Notes: a model not told the origin generated them from the letters alone. A DNA stretch of 64,000 bases from Micromonospora coerulea (GCF_016598485.1 NZ_JAEMUW010000008.1:124001-188000), one strand, 5' to 3'; counted from the first letter of the stretch, positions 33,551 through 42,185 are shown. Numbers and translations are program-made.

Positions 33551-34051
33551 ATGGCCCTCACCAACCGCCCCCAGACCGGCAGCGGGTACGGCACCGCCGC
33601 GGGCACCGGCACCCTGGCCGCGCTGCTCCTGGTCGGCGTCTGCGGCAGTCCCGCGTACGTCAGTTGGGTCCAGGACCACACCGACCCGAACGGCGCCGGC
33701 GGCTGGTTCCTGCGCCTGCTGGCCTGGCCGGCCTGGCGGCTGCACTCGGACGATCCGGCGCAGGGCGTGTTCGCCACCGACCTGCGGGCCATCCTGATGG
33801 TCATCCTGGCCGCGGTCCTGCTCTACCTGCTGCCCGCCGCGCAGGCGGCCCGGGTGCAGGGTTCGGTCAGCCAGTTCCTCTCCGGCTGGGCCGCGTACGT
33901 CCTGGCGGCCGGGTTCACCGGGCTGCTCGCCGCGCTCCTCGGACCGGACGGGTCGCTGCTCGCGGCCTTCCAGGCGGCGAGCACGGGCGCCACGTACGGC
34001 CTCTTCGCCGGCTGGATCATCGGGACCGCCAGCCTCGGCGGCCGCGCCTGA
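33551..34051 (+). CDS. Small polytopic membrane protein, function unknown
   Basis: The 166 residues have four predicted membrane helices (about 17-37, 76-96, 110-130 and 140-160) and an outer loop with VQDHTDPNGAGGW. No family recognised. The ATG at 33551 gives a clean N-terminus; upstream codons in frame are Arg-rich and uninformative. It converges on the ABC ATPase gene with 37 bases between. Confidence 0.7.
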   Translation: MALTNRPQTGSGYGTAAGTGTLAALLLVGVCGSPAYVSWVQDHTDPNGAGGWFLRLLAWPAWRLHSDDPAQGVFATDLRAILMVILAAVLLYLLPAAQAARVQGSVSQFLSGWAAYVLAAGFTGLLAALLGPDGSLLAAFQAASTGATYGLFAGWIIGTASLGGRA

Positions 34052-34088
34052 GGCGCGGCCGGGTGGTGGCGCGGCCGGGCGGTGGGGG

Positions 34089-35090
34089 TCAGCCCACCGT
34101 AGCTCCCAGGCCGAGCACCCGCTCCCGGCTGAGCAGCCCGACCGGCTGCCCGTCCTCGGTGACCACGGCGTGCTCGGCGGCCGAGGTGAGCAGCGCGCCC
34201 AGCGCGTCGTACGCCGACCCGCCCAGCGGCACCGCCGGCAGCTCCGCCCCGCCGTCCGCGGGGAGCGGGTCGAGCACCTCCCGGGTGACCGGGGTGACGG
34301 CCAGCCGGCGGATCCCCCGGTCGGCGCCGACGAACTCGCGGACGAACGGCGAGGCGGGCGTGCCGAGGATGGCGGCCGGGGTGTCGTACTGCTCCAGATG
34401 GCCGCCCTGGGAGAGCACCGCGATCCGGTCGCCCAGCCGGACCGCCTCGTCCAGATCGTGGGTGACCAGCACGATGGTCTTGCGGACCTCGGCCTGAAGC
34501 CGGAGGAACTCCTCCTGGAGCCGGGTCCGGACGATCGGGTCGACGGCGGAGAACGGCTCGTCCATCAGCAGCACCACCGGGTCGGCGGCGAGTGCCCGGG
34601 CGACCCCGACGCGCTGCCGCTGCCCGCCGGAGAGCTCGTGCGGGTAGCGGCGGCCGAACTGGGCCGGGTCGAGACCGACCAGCTCCAGCAGCTCGTCGAC
34701 CCGGCGGCGGGTGCGGTCCCGGGGCCAGCCGAGCAGGCCGGGCACGGTCGCCACGTTCGCGCTGACCGTCTGGTGCGGAAAGAGACCGACGTTCTGGATC
34801 ACGTACCCGATGCGGCGGCGCAGCCCGACCGGGTCGACCCGGGTGACGTCGTCGTCGCCGAGCAGGATCCGGCCGTCGGTCGGCTCGATCAACCGGTTGA
34901 TCATCCGCAGCACGGTGGACTTGCCGCAGCCGGACGGGCCGATCAGCACCGCCAGCTCCCCGGCCTTGACCTCGAGGCTCAGCTCCCGCACGGCCTCGGT
35001 TCCGTCCGGGTAGCGCTTGCGGATGCCCTCCAGGGTGATCGAGGCCGCGCCGTGTCCGGCGTCGCCGCCGGCCTCCGGGGTAACGTCCAC
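34089..35090 (-). CDS. Osmoprotectant (glycine betaine/choline-type) ABC transporter ATP-binding protein
   Basis: The 333 residues contain Walker A GPSGCGKST, signature LSGGQRQRVGVARAL and Walker B VVLLMDEPFSAVD. The switch His lies in LVTHDLDEAV, and a C-terminal CBS-like region (about 245-330) is typical of OpuA/OpuC ATPases. It powers the two permeases transcribed the other way. GGAGG lies seven bases before the GTG start, inside the first codons of the divergent permease gene. The two start codons are only two bases apart. Confidence 0.92.
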   Translation of the reverse strand: MDVTPEAGGDAGHGAASITLEGIRKRYPDGTEAVRELSLEVKAGELAVLIGPSGCGKSTVLRMINRLIEPTDGRILLGDDDVTRVDPVGLRRRIGYVIQNVGLFPHQTVSANVATVPGLLGWPRDRTRRRVDELLELVGLDPAQFGRRYPHELSGGQRQRVGVARALAADPVVLLMDEPFSAVDPIVRTRLQEEFLRLQAEVRKTIVLVTHDLDEAVRLGDRIAVLSQGGHLEQYDTPAAILGTPASPFVREFVGADRGIRRLAVTPVTREVLDPLPADGGAELPAVPLGGSAYDALGALLTSAAEHAVVTEDGQPVGLLSRERVLGLGATVG

Positions 35091-35092
35091 CT

Positions 35093-35779
35093 GTGTCCCT
35101 CCACCTGAGCTACCGGGCCGAGCCGGAGAACCCGTGGTTCTCCTGGCAGTACGTGCGGGACAACTCTGACACGATCCTCGCCGCGCTGCGTGAGCACGCG
35201 TCGCTGACCGCCCGGGCGGTGCTGATCGCGACGGTGGTGGCGCTGCCGCTGGCGGTGGCCGCCTACTGGTTCCGGTCGCTGGCCGGGCCGATCCTGGCGC
35301 TGACCGGGGTGCTGTACACCATCCCCTCGCTGGCGCTGTTCGCCTTCCTCGCGCCCTACCTGGGCATCGGCGTGATCACCGTGCTCAGCGTGGTGGTGCT
35401 GTACGCGCTGCTGGTGATCGTCCGCAACGCGGTGGCCGGGTTGACCCAGGTGCCTCCCGAGGTCCGCGAGGCCGCCGAGGGGATGGGGTACGGCCGCTGG
35501 GGCCGGCTGTTCCGGATCGAGCTGCCGCTGGCCCTGCCCGGCATCCTCACCGGCCTGCGGTTGGCCACCGTCTCCACGGTGGCCCTGGTCACCGTCGGCG
35601 TGGTCGTCGGTCGCGGCGGCCTCGGCCAGCTGATCTTCGCCGGCTTCCAGAACAACTTCTACAAGGCGCAGATCATGACCGGCACGGTGCTCTGCGTCCT
35701 GCTCGCGCTGGTGCTGGACCTGGTCCTGGCCGGGGTCGGGCGGCTGCTCACCCCGTGGCTGCGCGGGCGGGCCGGGTGA
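35093..35779 (+). CDS. Osmoprotectant ABC transporter permease, first subunit
   Basis: The 228 residues have five or six helices and a BPD-type inner-membrane permease loop, EVREAAEGMGYGRWGRLFRI, which contacts the ATPase (EAA motif). The GTG at 35093 is preceded by TAACGT ending six bases before it, consistent with a leaderless message. It is followed by a two-box repeat that begins with its own stop codon and leads to the second permease gene. Confidence 0.9.
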   Translation: MSLHLSYRAEPENPWFSWQYVRDNSDTILAALREHASLTARAVLIATVVALPLAVAAYWFRSLAGPILALTGVLYTIPSLALFAFLAPYLGIGVITVLSVVVLYALLVIVRNAVAGLTQVPPEVREAAEGMGYGRWGRLFRIELPLALPGILTGLRLATVSTVALVTVGVVVGRGGLGQLIFAGFQNNFYKAQIMTGTVLCVLLALVLDLVLAGVGRLLTPWLRGRAG

Positions 35780-35826
35780 GCGCGAGCAGTGCGGCGCAGC
35801 GGCGCCGCGCAGTCGCGAACGAGAGG
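35776..35826 (+). repeat. Intra-operon two-box repeat, copy A
   Basis: It starts with GTGAGCGCGAGCAGT, where TGA is the permease stop codon, and ends with GCAGTCGCGAAC just before the ribosome binding region of the next gene. The same two boxes, with a different 20-base spacer, occur at 47288-47340 between nadB and nadC. Confidence 0.7.
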
Positions 35827-35834
35827 TCGGCCCG

Positions 35835-36560
35835 ATGAACGCCATCGAACAGGCCGTGCGCTGGCTGAACGACCCGCTGAACTGGACCAACCCGGGTGGC
35901 ATCCTGGACCGGCTCGGCGAGCACCTCAGCATGTCCGCGGCGGCGGTGCTGCTCGGCTGCCTGGTGGCCTGGCCGATCGGGTTGTGGCTCGGGCACAGCG
36001 GCCGGGGCGGTGGCGCGGTGCTGCTGATCTCCAACGTCACCCTGGCCATCCCGACCCTGGCCCTGCTGACCATCCTGCCGCTGACCTTCCTCGGCTTCGG
36101 GCGGCCCTCGGTGGTGGTCGCGCTGGCCGTCTTCGCGGTGCCGCCGCTGCTGGCCAACGCGTACACCGGCGTGCGGCAGGCCGACCCGGAGGCCCGGGAC
36201 GCGGCACGCGGGATGGGGCTCTCCGGCGGGCAGCTGCTGCGCCGGGTGGAGCTGCCGCTGGCGGTGCCGTACCTGGCAGCCGGCTTCCGGACCGCCGCCG
36301 TGCAGGTGGTGGCCACCGCGGCGCTGGCCTCGTTCGTCAACGGCGGCGGGCTGGGGCAGATCATCCGGGCCGGTTTCGGGCTGGACATCGCGGCCGGCGG
36401 CGGCCAGATCATCGCCGGGGGCGTGCTGGTGGCCGGGCTCGCCGTGCTGGTCGAGCTGCTGCTCGCGCTGGTCGAGCGGGTGGTCACCCCGCGCCCGCTG
36501 CGTCGGGCCCGCACAGGCGCGGACCGCCGGGCGGCGGCCGCCGTCGCCGGTGGCGACTGA
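35835..36560 (+). CDS. Osmoprotectant ABC transporter permease, second subunit
   Basis: The 241 residues have five or six helices and the ATPase-contact loop DPEARDAARGMGLSGGQLLR. It is paralogous to the preceding permease, and such heterodimers are the rule in OpuC/ProW-like systems. The ATG lies downstream of GAGAGG. The basic, Ala-rich tail after about residue 220 is probably cytoplasmic. Confidence 0.9.
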   Translation: MNAIEQAVRWLNDPLNWTNPGGILDRLGEHLSMSAAAVLLGCLVAWPIGLWLGHSGRGGGAVLLISNVTLAIPTLALLTILPLTFLGFGRPSVVVALAVFAVPPLLANAYTGVRQADPEARDAARGMGLSGGQLLRRVELPLAVPYLAAGFRTAAVQVVATAALASFVNGGGLGQIIRAGFGLDIAAGGGQIIAGGVLVAGLAVLVELLLALVERVVTPRPLRRARTGADRRAAAAVAGGD

Positions 36561-36751
36561 TCCGCCGGTACACCCGGACGGCGCCCACCGGGAGGAGCCC
36601 ATGACGATCCGGTGACGAAGGTCGCCACATGTTGTCGGTACCCCCCGGCAAGATGTTGGGTGGACCTTGCGGGCGTATCAGTGGACCGATCGCCCGTCGG
36701 ACACGCGGCCGGCCCGGAAGGGCCGCGCCGGGACACGGAAGGCGGGCATTG

Positions 36752-37756
36752 ATGCGCGCACGTACACGCCTGGCCATCGGGGCGGTCGGCGCCCTGACCG
36801 CGGCCGGGCTCCTCACCGGCTGTGGCAAGGGCGGTTCGTCCGGCACCGAGGCGCCTGACAAGGGCGCCGCCGGGGCCGGTTGCGCCCCGGTCAAGGGTGA
36901 CCAGTTGGTCGTCCTCACCGACGACAAGAAGCTCCAGAACACCGACAACGTCATCCCGGCGATCAATGCGAAGGCGGCCAGCCCGCAGCTCGTCGCCGCG
37001 CTGGACAAGGTCTCCGAGAAGCTGGACACGCCGAAGCTGGTCGAGCTGAACAAGTCCGTCGACGTCGAGCGCCAGACCCCGCAGGTCGCGGCGAAGGAGT
37101 TCGCGGACTCCAACGACCTGACCGAGGGCATCGAGAAGGGTCCGGGCGGCGCGGTCACGGTGGGCGCGGGCAACTTCAGCGAGAGCCAGACCATCGCCGA
37201 GCTCTACAAGATCGCGCTCACCGCGGCCGGTTACCAGGTCAAGGTGCAGACGATCGGCAACCGGGAGCTCTACGAGCCGGCCCTGGCCAAGGGCGAGATC
37301 CAGGTCGTCCCGGAGTACGCGGCCACCATGGCCGAGTTCCTCAACACCAAGGCCAACGGCAAGGACGCCCAGCCGGTCTCCGCGCCCGACCTGGACAAGA
37401 CGGTCACCGCGCTGAAGGCGGAGGGCGACAAGGCCGGCATCACCTTCGGCAAGCCGTCCGCCGCGCAGGACCAGAACGCCTTCGCCGTCACCAAGGCCTT
37501 CGCCGACAAGTACCAGCTCGCCACCCTTTCCGACCTGGCGAGCAAATGCTCCGGCCAGGCCACCGTGCTGGCCGGCCCGCCGGAGTGCCCGCAGCGGCCG
37601 AAGTGCCAGGCCGGCCTGGTGCAGGTCTACAACTTCAAGGCCGGCTCGTTCAGCTCCCTGGACGCCGGTGGTCCGCAGACCAAGAACGCCCTGAAGACCG
37701 GCCAGGCCAGCGTGGGCCTGGTCTTCTCCTCGGACGGGGCGCTCGCCGCCAGCTGA
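36752..37756 (+). CDS. Osmoprotectant-binding lipoprotein with permuted domain order
   Basis: The 334 residues contain a signal peptide with lipobox LLTGC (lipid-modified C24). Residues 49-125 (VVLTDDKKLQNTDNVIPAI through VDVERQTPQVAAKEF) look like what is normally the C-terminal end of OpuAC-type binding proteins. Residues 134-334 (VTVGAGNFSESQTIAELYK to LVFSSDGALAAS) look like the normal N-terminal and central part. The protein therefore appears to be a circular permutant of the usual fold. It completes the four-gene ABC transporter. GGAAGG lies a few bases upstream of the ATG. Confidence 0.87.
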   Translation: MRARTRLAIGAVGALTAAGLLTGCGKGGSSGTEAPDKGAAGAGCAPVKGDQLVVLTDDKKLQNTDNVIPAINAKAASPQLVAALDKVSEKLDTPKLVELNKSVDVERQTPQVAAKEFADSNDLTEGIEKGPGGAVTVGAGNFSESQTIAELYKIALTAAGYQVKVQTIGNRELYEPALAKGEIQVVPEYAATMAEFLNTKANGKDAQPVSAPDLDKTVTALKAEGDKAGITFGKPSAAQDQNAFAVTKAFADKYQLATLSDLASKCSGQATVLAGPPECPQRPKCQAGLVQVYNFKAGSFSSLDAGGPQTKNALKTGQASVGLVFSSDGALAAS

Positions 37757-37763
37757 TCCCACC

Positions 37764-37800
37764 GGCCGCCGCCAGGCCGCACCTGGGCCCGGCGGCGGCC
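37764..37800 (+). terminator. Hairpin after the ABC transporter operon
   Basis: GGCCGCCGCC pairs with GGCGGCGGCC, and CCAGG-CCGCA-CCTGG pairs inside, seven bases after the binding-protein stop codon. Confidence 0.6.
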
Positions 37801-37893
37801 GGCCGCGGTCGCCGTCAAAGCTGCGGAACTCCGGCCACATCGGTGCTTTCGGCCCGTTCCCTGCCGGCAGAACTCTCGGTACTCTGCACAGCC

Positions 37894-39636
37894 ATGCCCG
37901 CCCCGGTTGCCCCCGCCGATAAGCGCACGTCCTCGCTGCTCACCGTCCTGTTCTGGATCGGTGTCGGGCTCGCGCCCATGGCGGCGCTCATACTCCTCGT
38001 CGCCGACGGTAACGGCCCGCTGCGCTTCGGTGCCGTGCTGGCCATCCTCGCCGTGGTGCTGATCGGCCTCTCGATCGCGCTGCGCGCGGACGGCGGTGGT
38101 CCGGCGGGTTCCGAGCAGCTGCGCGACGAGATCGAGCAGCTGCGCCGGGAGTTGCGCGGCGAGATCGTGGCCGCCGCCCAGCGCGGCAACCAGGCGCTCG
38201 ACCAGGCCCAGCGCGTCCACGAGCAGGTCGCCGCGTTGCGCCGGCGGCTGGACACGGCGGCCGCCGGCATCGCCGCTGCTGCGGGCATCACCGCGCAGGA
38301 GGTCGACGAGCCGGCCGGCCGCGCCCGGGTGCCGGCCCCCGAACCGTACGACGCCGCGCCGGCCGCGAGCCGGTACGCCGCCCCGGACGAGGCCCCGACG
38401 GGTTGGGGACAGTCCGCAAGCGGCGACCGCCGCGACGAGGAGCAGGCGACCCGCCGTCCCCAGCCCGCCGGCCACTACGCCGCCGGCCACGGCGCGGACC
38501 GTCCGGGCGGCTTCGCCGAGCGGCCCGCCGCCGGCGTGTACGGCGCGCCGCGCGCGGCCGAGCCGGACGCCCGCCCGGAACCGGCCCCGCGCCAGGTCGG
38601 GGTGGTCCACCACACCGAGACGGTGCACGTCACCCGGCACACGATCGTCGACGGCGCCGAGCCGGTGGCCGGCAACCGCTACGGCGGCGGCTACGCCGGC
38701 CGGTGGTCGCCGGCTCCCGAGGAGCGGGCCTGGGGCGGCGCGGAGCCGGAGGACCGCTCGTGGGCCGGTCACCGTGAGCCGGAGGACGACCGTGGCTGGT
38801 CGGGCGACGACCGGGCCCGGCCGGCCCAGTCCGGCGCCCGCGAGGCGTACGCCTGGGCCGGGCAGGGGACGCCCCGGGACGACCGGTCCTGGTCGGACGC
38901 CCCGACCGACGATCCCCGCTGGTCCGCCGCGCCGCGGGACGACCGCGCGGGCGCAGCACGCGACGACCGGGGCTGGTCCGCTGGCCAGGGCGCACCGCGC
39001 GACGAGCGGGAGTGGCCGGGCGGCGGCCACGGCGGACCGCGCGACGACCGGTCCTGGGCCGGGCAGGGCGGGCCCCGTGACGACCGCTCCTGGGCCGGCC
39101 AGGCCGACCCGTACGCACCGGAGGCACCCGCCTGGACGCCGTCGGAGCAGCCCGGTCGGGCCGCCGCCCCGGCCTCGGACGACCCGGACGGCGACTACTG
39201 GTCGGAGCTGCGCGCCGGGGACCGCTGGGCCTCGGTGCGCGACGACGAGCACGGCCGCGAGGTGCGGGTCGGCGAGCGGCGGGCCGCGGTGCACGCCGAC
39301 GGCGCCGGCACCGAGTACCGGGTGGAGGACCGCTGGGCCTCGGTACGCCGGGGCGAGCCCCGCCGCGACCAGGAGCGGGACGCCGAGCCCGGCCGGGGTG
39401 GCGGCGGCTGGGCCGAGGAGAGCCGCCCGGCGCTCCCGGCCGGTGGGGTGCCCGTACCCGACGAGTGGCGTCCCCCGACGCAGCGCACCGCGCCGCCGGC
39501 GGGCGAGTGGCGGGCGGCCGAGCCCGAGCCGGCCCGGTACGGCCGGCCGCGGGGCGAGGACCACCGGTACGGCTACCCGCCGCAGGACGACGTGCCCCGC
39601 GCCGGCGCGGCCCGCTCGGCCGACCGCTGGCGCTGA
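37894..39636 (+). CDS. Membrane protein with coiled coil and long low-complexity tail
   Basis: The 580 residues have two membrane helices (about 18-38 and 44-62), then a coiled coil (about 70-125; EQLRDEIEQLRRELRGEIV). The remaining 450 residues are disordered, Pro/Gly/Asp/Arg/Trp-rich and contain recurring DDRSWAGQG-like units. No family recognised. TACTCT ends eight bases before the ATG and may be its -10. It converges on nuoD with 13 bases between. Trp-rich acidic/basic repeats of this kind suggest a protein-protein interaction tail, which is an inference. Confidence 0.75.
   Translation: MPAPVAPADKRTSSLLTVLFWIGVGLAPMAALILLVADGNGPLRFGAVLAILAVVLIGLSIALRADGGGPAGSEQLRDEIEQLRRELRGEIVAAAQRGNQALDQAQRVHEQVAALRRRLDTAAAGIAAAAGITAQEVDEPAGRARVPAPEPYDAAPAASRYAAPDEAPTGWGQSASGDRRDEEQATRRPQPAGHYAAGHGADRPGGFAERPAAGVYGAPRAAEPDARPEPAPRQVGVVHHTETVHVTRHTIVDGAEPVAGNRYGGGYAGRWSPAPEERAWGGAEPEDRSWAGHREPEDDRGWSGDDRARPAQSGAREAYAWAGQGTPRDDRSWSDAPTDDPRWSAAPRDDRAGAARDDRGWSAGQGAPRDEREWPGGGHGGPRDDRSWAGQGGPRDDRSWAGQADPYAPEAPAWTPSEQPGRAAAPASDDPDGDYWSELRAGDRWASVRDDEHGREVRVGERRAAVHADGAGTEYRVEDRWASVRRGEPRRDQERDAEPGRGGGGWAEESRPALPAGGVPVPDEWRPPTQRTAPPAGEWRAAEPEPARYGRPRGEDHRYGYPPQDDVPRAGAARSADRWR
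38745..39110 (+). repeat. Degenerate coding repeats (DDRSWAGQG-type)
   Basis: Within the low-complexity protein gene, units encoding (P)RDDRSWAGQ recur. The clearest pair is a near-perfect 33-base tandem around 39037-39102. Other copies (DDRGWSG, DDPRWSA, DDRGWSAGQ) are more diverged. They are probably prone to copy-number change. Confidence 0.6.
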
Positions 39637-39649
39637 CCGCCGAGGGCGG

Positions 39650-40819
39650 CTACTTGTCGATGTCGCCGACCACGAAGAACATCGAGCCGAGGATGGCGAT
39701 CAGGTCCGGCACCAGGCAGCCGGGGAGCAGCGTCGCGAGCGCCTGCACGTTGGCGTACGAGGCGGTGCGCAACTTGAGCCGCCACGGCGTCTTCTCGCCC
39801 CGGGACACCAGGTAGTAGCCGTTGATGCCGAGCGGGTTCTCGGTCCACGCGTAGGTGTGCCCCTCGGGCGCCTTGACCACCTTCGGTAGCCGGGTGTTCA
39901 CCGGCCCGGTGAGCTGGTCCACCCGGTCCAGGCACTGCTCGGCGAGGTCGAGCGAGACGTACACCTGGTCGAGCAGCACCTCGAACCGGGCGTGGCAGTC
40001 GCCGGCGGTCTTGGTGACCACCGGCACGTCGAGCTGGTCGTACGCCAGGTAGGGCTCGTCCCGGCGCAGGTCGAGGTCGAGCCCGGAGGCCCGGGCGACC
40101 GGCCCGGACGCGCCGAACGCGGCAGCGTCGGCGGCCGAGAGCACGCCCACCCCGACGGTGCGGGCCAGGAAGATCTCGTTGCGCCGGATGAGGTGGTCCA
40201 GGTCGGGCAGCCGGCGGCGTACCTCACCGATCGCGGCGCGGGCCCGGCCGGTCCAGCCGGCCGGCACCTCCTCCTTGAGGCCGCCGACCCGGTTGAACAT
40301 GTAGTGGATCCGGCCGCCGGAGACCTCCTCCATCACCGCCTGGATGGTCTCCCGTTCCCGGAACGCGTAGAAGACCGGGGTGATCGCGCCGATCTCCAGC
40401 GGGTACGAGCCGAGGAACATCAGATGGTTGAGCACCCGGTTCAGCTCGGCGAGGGCCATCCGCAGCCAGGTGGCCCGCTCCGGCACCTCCATGCCCATCA
40501 GCCGTTCGACGGCGAGCACCACGCCCAGCTCGTTCGAGAACGCCGACAGCCAGTCGTGCCGGTTGGCCAGCACGATGATCTGCCGGTAGTCCCGGACCTC
40601 GAAGAGCTTCTCGGCGCCCCGGTGCATGTAGCCGACGATCGGCTCGGCGGAGACCACCCGCTCGCCGTCGAGCACCAGCTTCAGCCGGAGCACGCCGTGC
40701 GTGGACGGGTGCTGCGGGCCGATGTTGAGCACCATGTCGGTGCCGAGCTGCTCGCCGCCCGCGCCGGTGCCGACGGTCAGTTCGCGGAGGTCGCCGGCGT
40801 CCGTGGTCATGCCCGTCAT
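39650..40819 (-). CDS. nuoD: Solitary NuoD-type subunit (complex I 49-kDa homologue)
   Basis: The 389 residues resemble the quinone-site subunit of NADH:quinone oxidoreductase: [13 protein letters not shown] (quinone-site loop), [10 protein letters not shown] (Arg67), [11 protein letters not shown] and C-terminal [19 protein letters not shown]. No other nuo gene is near, so it is an isolated paralogue like the nuoD2 described in Streptomyces. It lies directly downstream of a MidA/NDUFAF7-like methyltransferase gene on the same strand, which suggests that it is the methylation substrate. Two ATGs (40819, 40810) are possible starts. Confidence 0.88.
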   Translation of the reverse strand: MTGMTTDAGDLRELTVGTGAGGEQLGTDMVLNIGPQHPSTHGVLRLKLVLDGERVVSAEPIVGYMHRGAEKLFEVRDYRQIIVLANRHDWLSAFSNELGVVLAVERLMGMEVPERATWLRMALAELNRVLNHLMFLGSYPLEIGAITPVFYAFRERETIQAVMEEVSGGRIHYMFNRVGGLKEEVPAGWTGRARAAIGEVRRRLPDLDHLIRRNEIFLARTVGVGVLSAADAAAFGASGPVARASGLDLDLRRDEPYLAYDQLDVPVVTKTAGDCHARFEVLLDQVYVSLDLAEQCLDRVDQLTGPVNTRLPKVVKAPEGHTYAWTENPLGINGYYLVSRGEKTPWRLKLRTASYANVQALATLLPGCLVPDLIAILGSMFFVVGDIDK

Positions 40820-40922
40820 CGTGCCATGAGCGGCGGTTGTCGGTATCCGCCCTGCAGCTCGTGCGGGCCAGGGCGGGTGCTCTCGTTCCGGATGGCTCTT
40901 GCCCGAGTCATCGCGCCATGAG
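40816..40922. repeat. Pair of 15-base direct repeats bounding the midA-nuoD gap
   Basis: TCATCGTGCCATGAG (40816-40830) and TCATCGCGCCATGAG (40908-40922) differ at one base. The first covers the nuoD start, the second the midA stop. The 77 bases between contain CCGCCCTG/CAGGGCGG, an 8-bp hairpin. The arrangement resembles a small insertion with target duplication. Confidence 0.55.
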
Positions 40923-41969
40923 TGCGTCCGGTCCGACGCTGACCGGTTGGCGCAGCCACCAGTGCCCGCCGAGCCCGGCCGGGTCGGTCAGCTCGGCCAC
41001 CGTCGAGGCGGCGGCGAGCGCGCGGACGTACCCGGCGGGATCCTCTGCGGCCAGCCTCAGCGGTGGTCGCCCGCCGTCGGCCCCGAACGCCCGCAGCCCC
41101 TCCCGCTGCGAGATCAAGGAGTACGCACACCGGGCGACCCGCTCACCGGCGAAGGCGATCGAGTCCACGGCCACGTGGGCGGTGATGTCACACGATCCGT
41201 CCGGCACCGGCGCAACCTGCCGCCCGGCCCGGTACCCGGTGAGGGTCCCGTCCACCGGCCGCTCCTCCCGGAGGTGCCCGTAGTCCACGGCCAACGCCAG
41301 CCCCCGGTCGACGTGCTTGACGGCATCGGCCCAGGCTTCGTCCCGGGTCCGGCCGATCTCGGCCCGCGCGCTGATTGCGGCGAGGGGTTCCGGACCGCCC
41401 GACCCGGTCGAGCCGGCCTCGCCCGTTGCGGTCGGCCACCACCTGGCCAGCCAGTCCCCGTCGGCAAGGCTCACCCGGTCGCCGACCGACTCCTCGCCGG
41501 TGGCCGGGTCCACCAGCAGGTAACGCCAGCCGTCCCTGGTCCGGACGGCGACGTCCAGCGGGACGTTGTCGAGCCACTCGGTGGCGATCAGCAGCCCGGT
41601 GATCCCGCTCGGGATCTGATCCGACCACTCGATCTCTTCTGGCAGGTCCTCCGGCGGGACTGCCCGCTCGACGGCAGTGAGTCGAAGCCGGGCGGTGAGG
41701 GGCGGTCGGGCAGCGGCCAGGGCCGACAACGCCCGGAGGAGTTCACCCCGACCAGCGCCCACGTCCACGACGTCCAGTCGAGCAGGGTGCCCGAGGGCCG
41801 CGTCGACGCGGGTGAGGAGGCGGAACAGGGTGGCGGCGAACACCGGGGAGGCGTGCACGCTGGTGCGGAAGTGGGCGGCCGGGCCCGCCCCGGAGACGAA
41901 GAAGCCACCCGGCCCGTAGAGCGCCCGGTCCATCGCCACCCGCCAGGGCAGCCGGTCGGTGGAGGTCAC
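40908..41969 (-). CDS. MidA/NDUFAF7-family SAM-dependent methyltransferase (DUF185)
   Basis: The 353 residues contain the N-terminal family block [12 protein letters not shown], then [13 protein letters not shown], the SAM-binding motif [10 protein letters not shown] (67-76), [10 protein letters not shown], and the signature [10 protein letters not shown] followed by DITAHVAVD. Eukaryotic NDUFAF7 methylates an arginine of the 49-kDa complex I subunit, the NuoD homologue, and here the next gene encodes a NuoD. The GTG start overlaps the stop of a small upstream gene (GTGA), and TACGGT ends six bases before it, so both coupling and an internal leaderless promoter are possible. Confidence 0.87.
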   Translation of the reverse strand: MTSTDRLPWRVAMDRALYGPGGFFVSGAGPAAHFRTSVHASPVFAATLFRLLTRVDAALGHPARLDVVDVGAGRGELLRALSALAAARPPLTARLRLTAVERAVPPEDLPEEIEWSDQIPSGITGLLIATEWLDNVPLDVAVRTRDGWRYLLVDPATGEESVGDRVSLADGDWLARWWPTATGEAGSTGSGGPEPLAAISARAEIGRTRDEAWADAVKHVDRGLALAVDYGHLREERPVDGTLTGYRAGRQVAPVPDGSCDITAHVAVDSIAFAGERVARCAYSLISQREGLRAFGADGGRPPLRLAAEDPAGYVRALAAASTVAELTDPAGLGGHWWLRQPVSVGPDALMAR

Positions 41970-42166
41970 CCGCCGACCGTACGGGCTGGGTAGATCTCGA
42001 CGCACCCGTCCGGCGGTTCCGCGTCGACGTCGGGGCCGGGCCGGCCGGACCGGGCCGCGATTGCTGCCACCGCCGCCCGGAAGCCCGCAAGATCCTCGCC
42101 CAGTTCCACGAACTCGCCCGACTCGTGGCTGACGTCCCCGAGCGACCGTTGAAACCCCTCTGCCAC
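41966..42166 (-). CDS. Small hypothetical protein coupled to the MidA-like methyltransferase
   Basis: 66 residues from GTG 42166, acidic and soluble, ending [17 protein letters not shown]. Third codon positions are almost all G or C, and its TGA overlaps the methyltransferase start, a good sign that it is real. No family recognised and no strong ribosome binding site. It faces a divergent gene across a palindrome. Confidence 0.6.
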   Translation of the reverse strand: MAEGFQRSLGDVSHESGEFVELGEDLAGFRAAVAAIAARSGRPGPDVDAEPPDGCVEIYPARTVGG

Positions 42167-42171
42167 CCCCG

Positions 42172-42185
42172 GTGAAGGATTTCAC
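42172..42185. promoter_or_regulatory. Palindrome in a divergent promoter region
   Basis: GTGAA-GGAT-TTCAC, five-base arms around four bases, just upstream of the small minus-strand gene and 80 bases before the DUF2520 gene. A candidate operator; no regulator is assigned. Confidence 0.35.

Noticed and set aside
38745..39110. CRISPR-like array
   Set aside because: The repeats are in frame inside a protein gene, degenerate, and lack unique spacers or cas genes.
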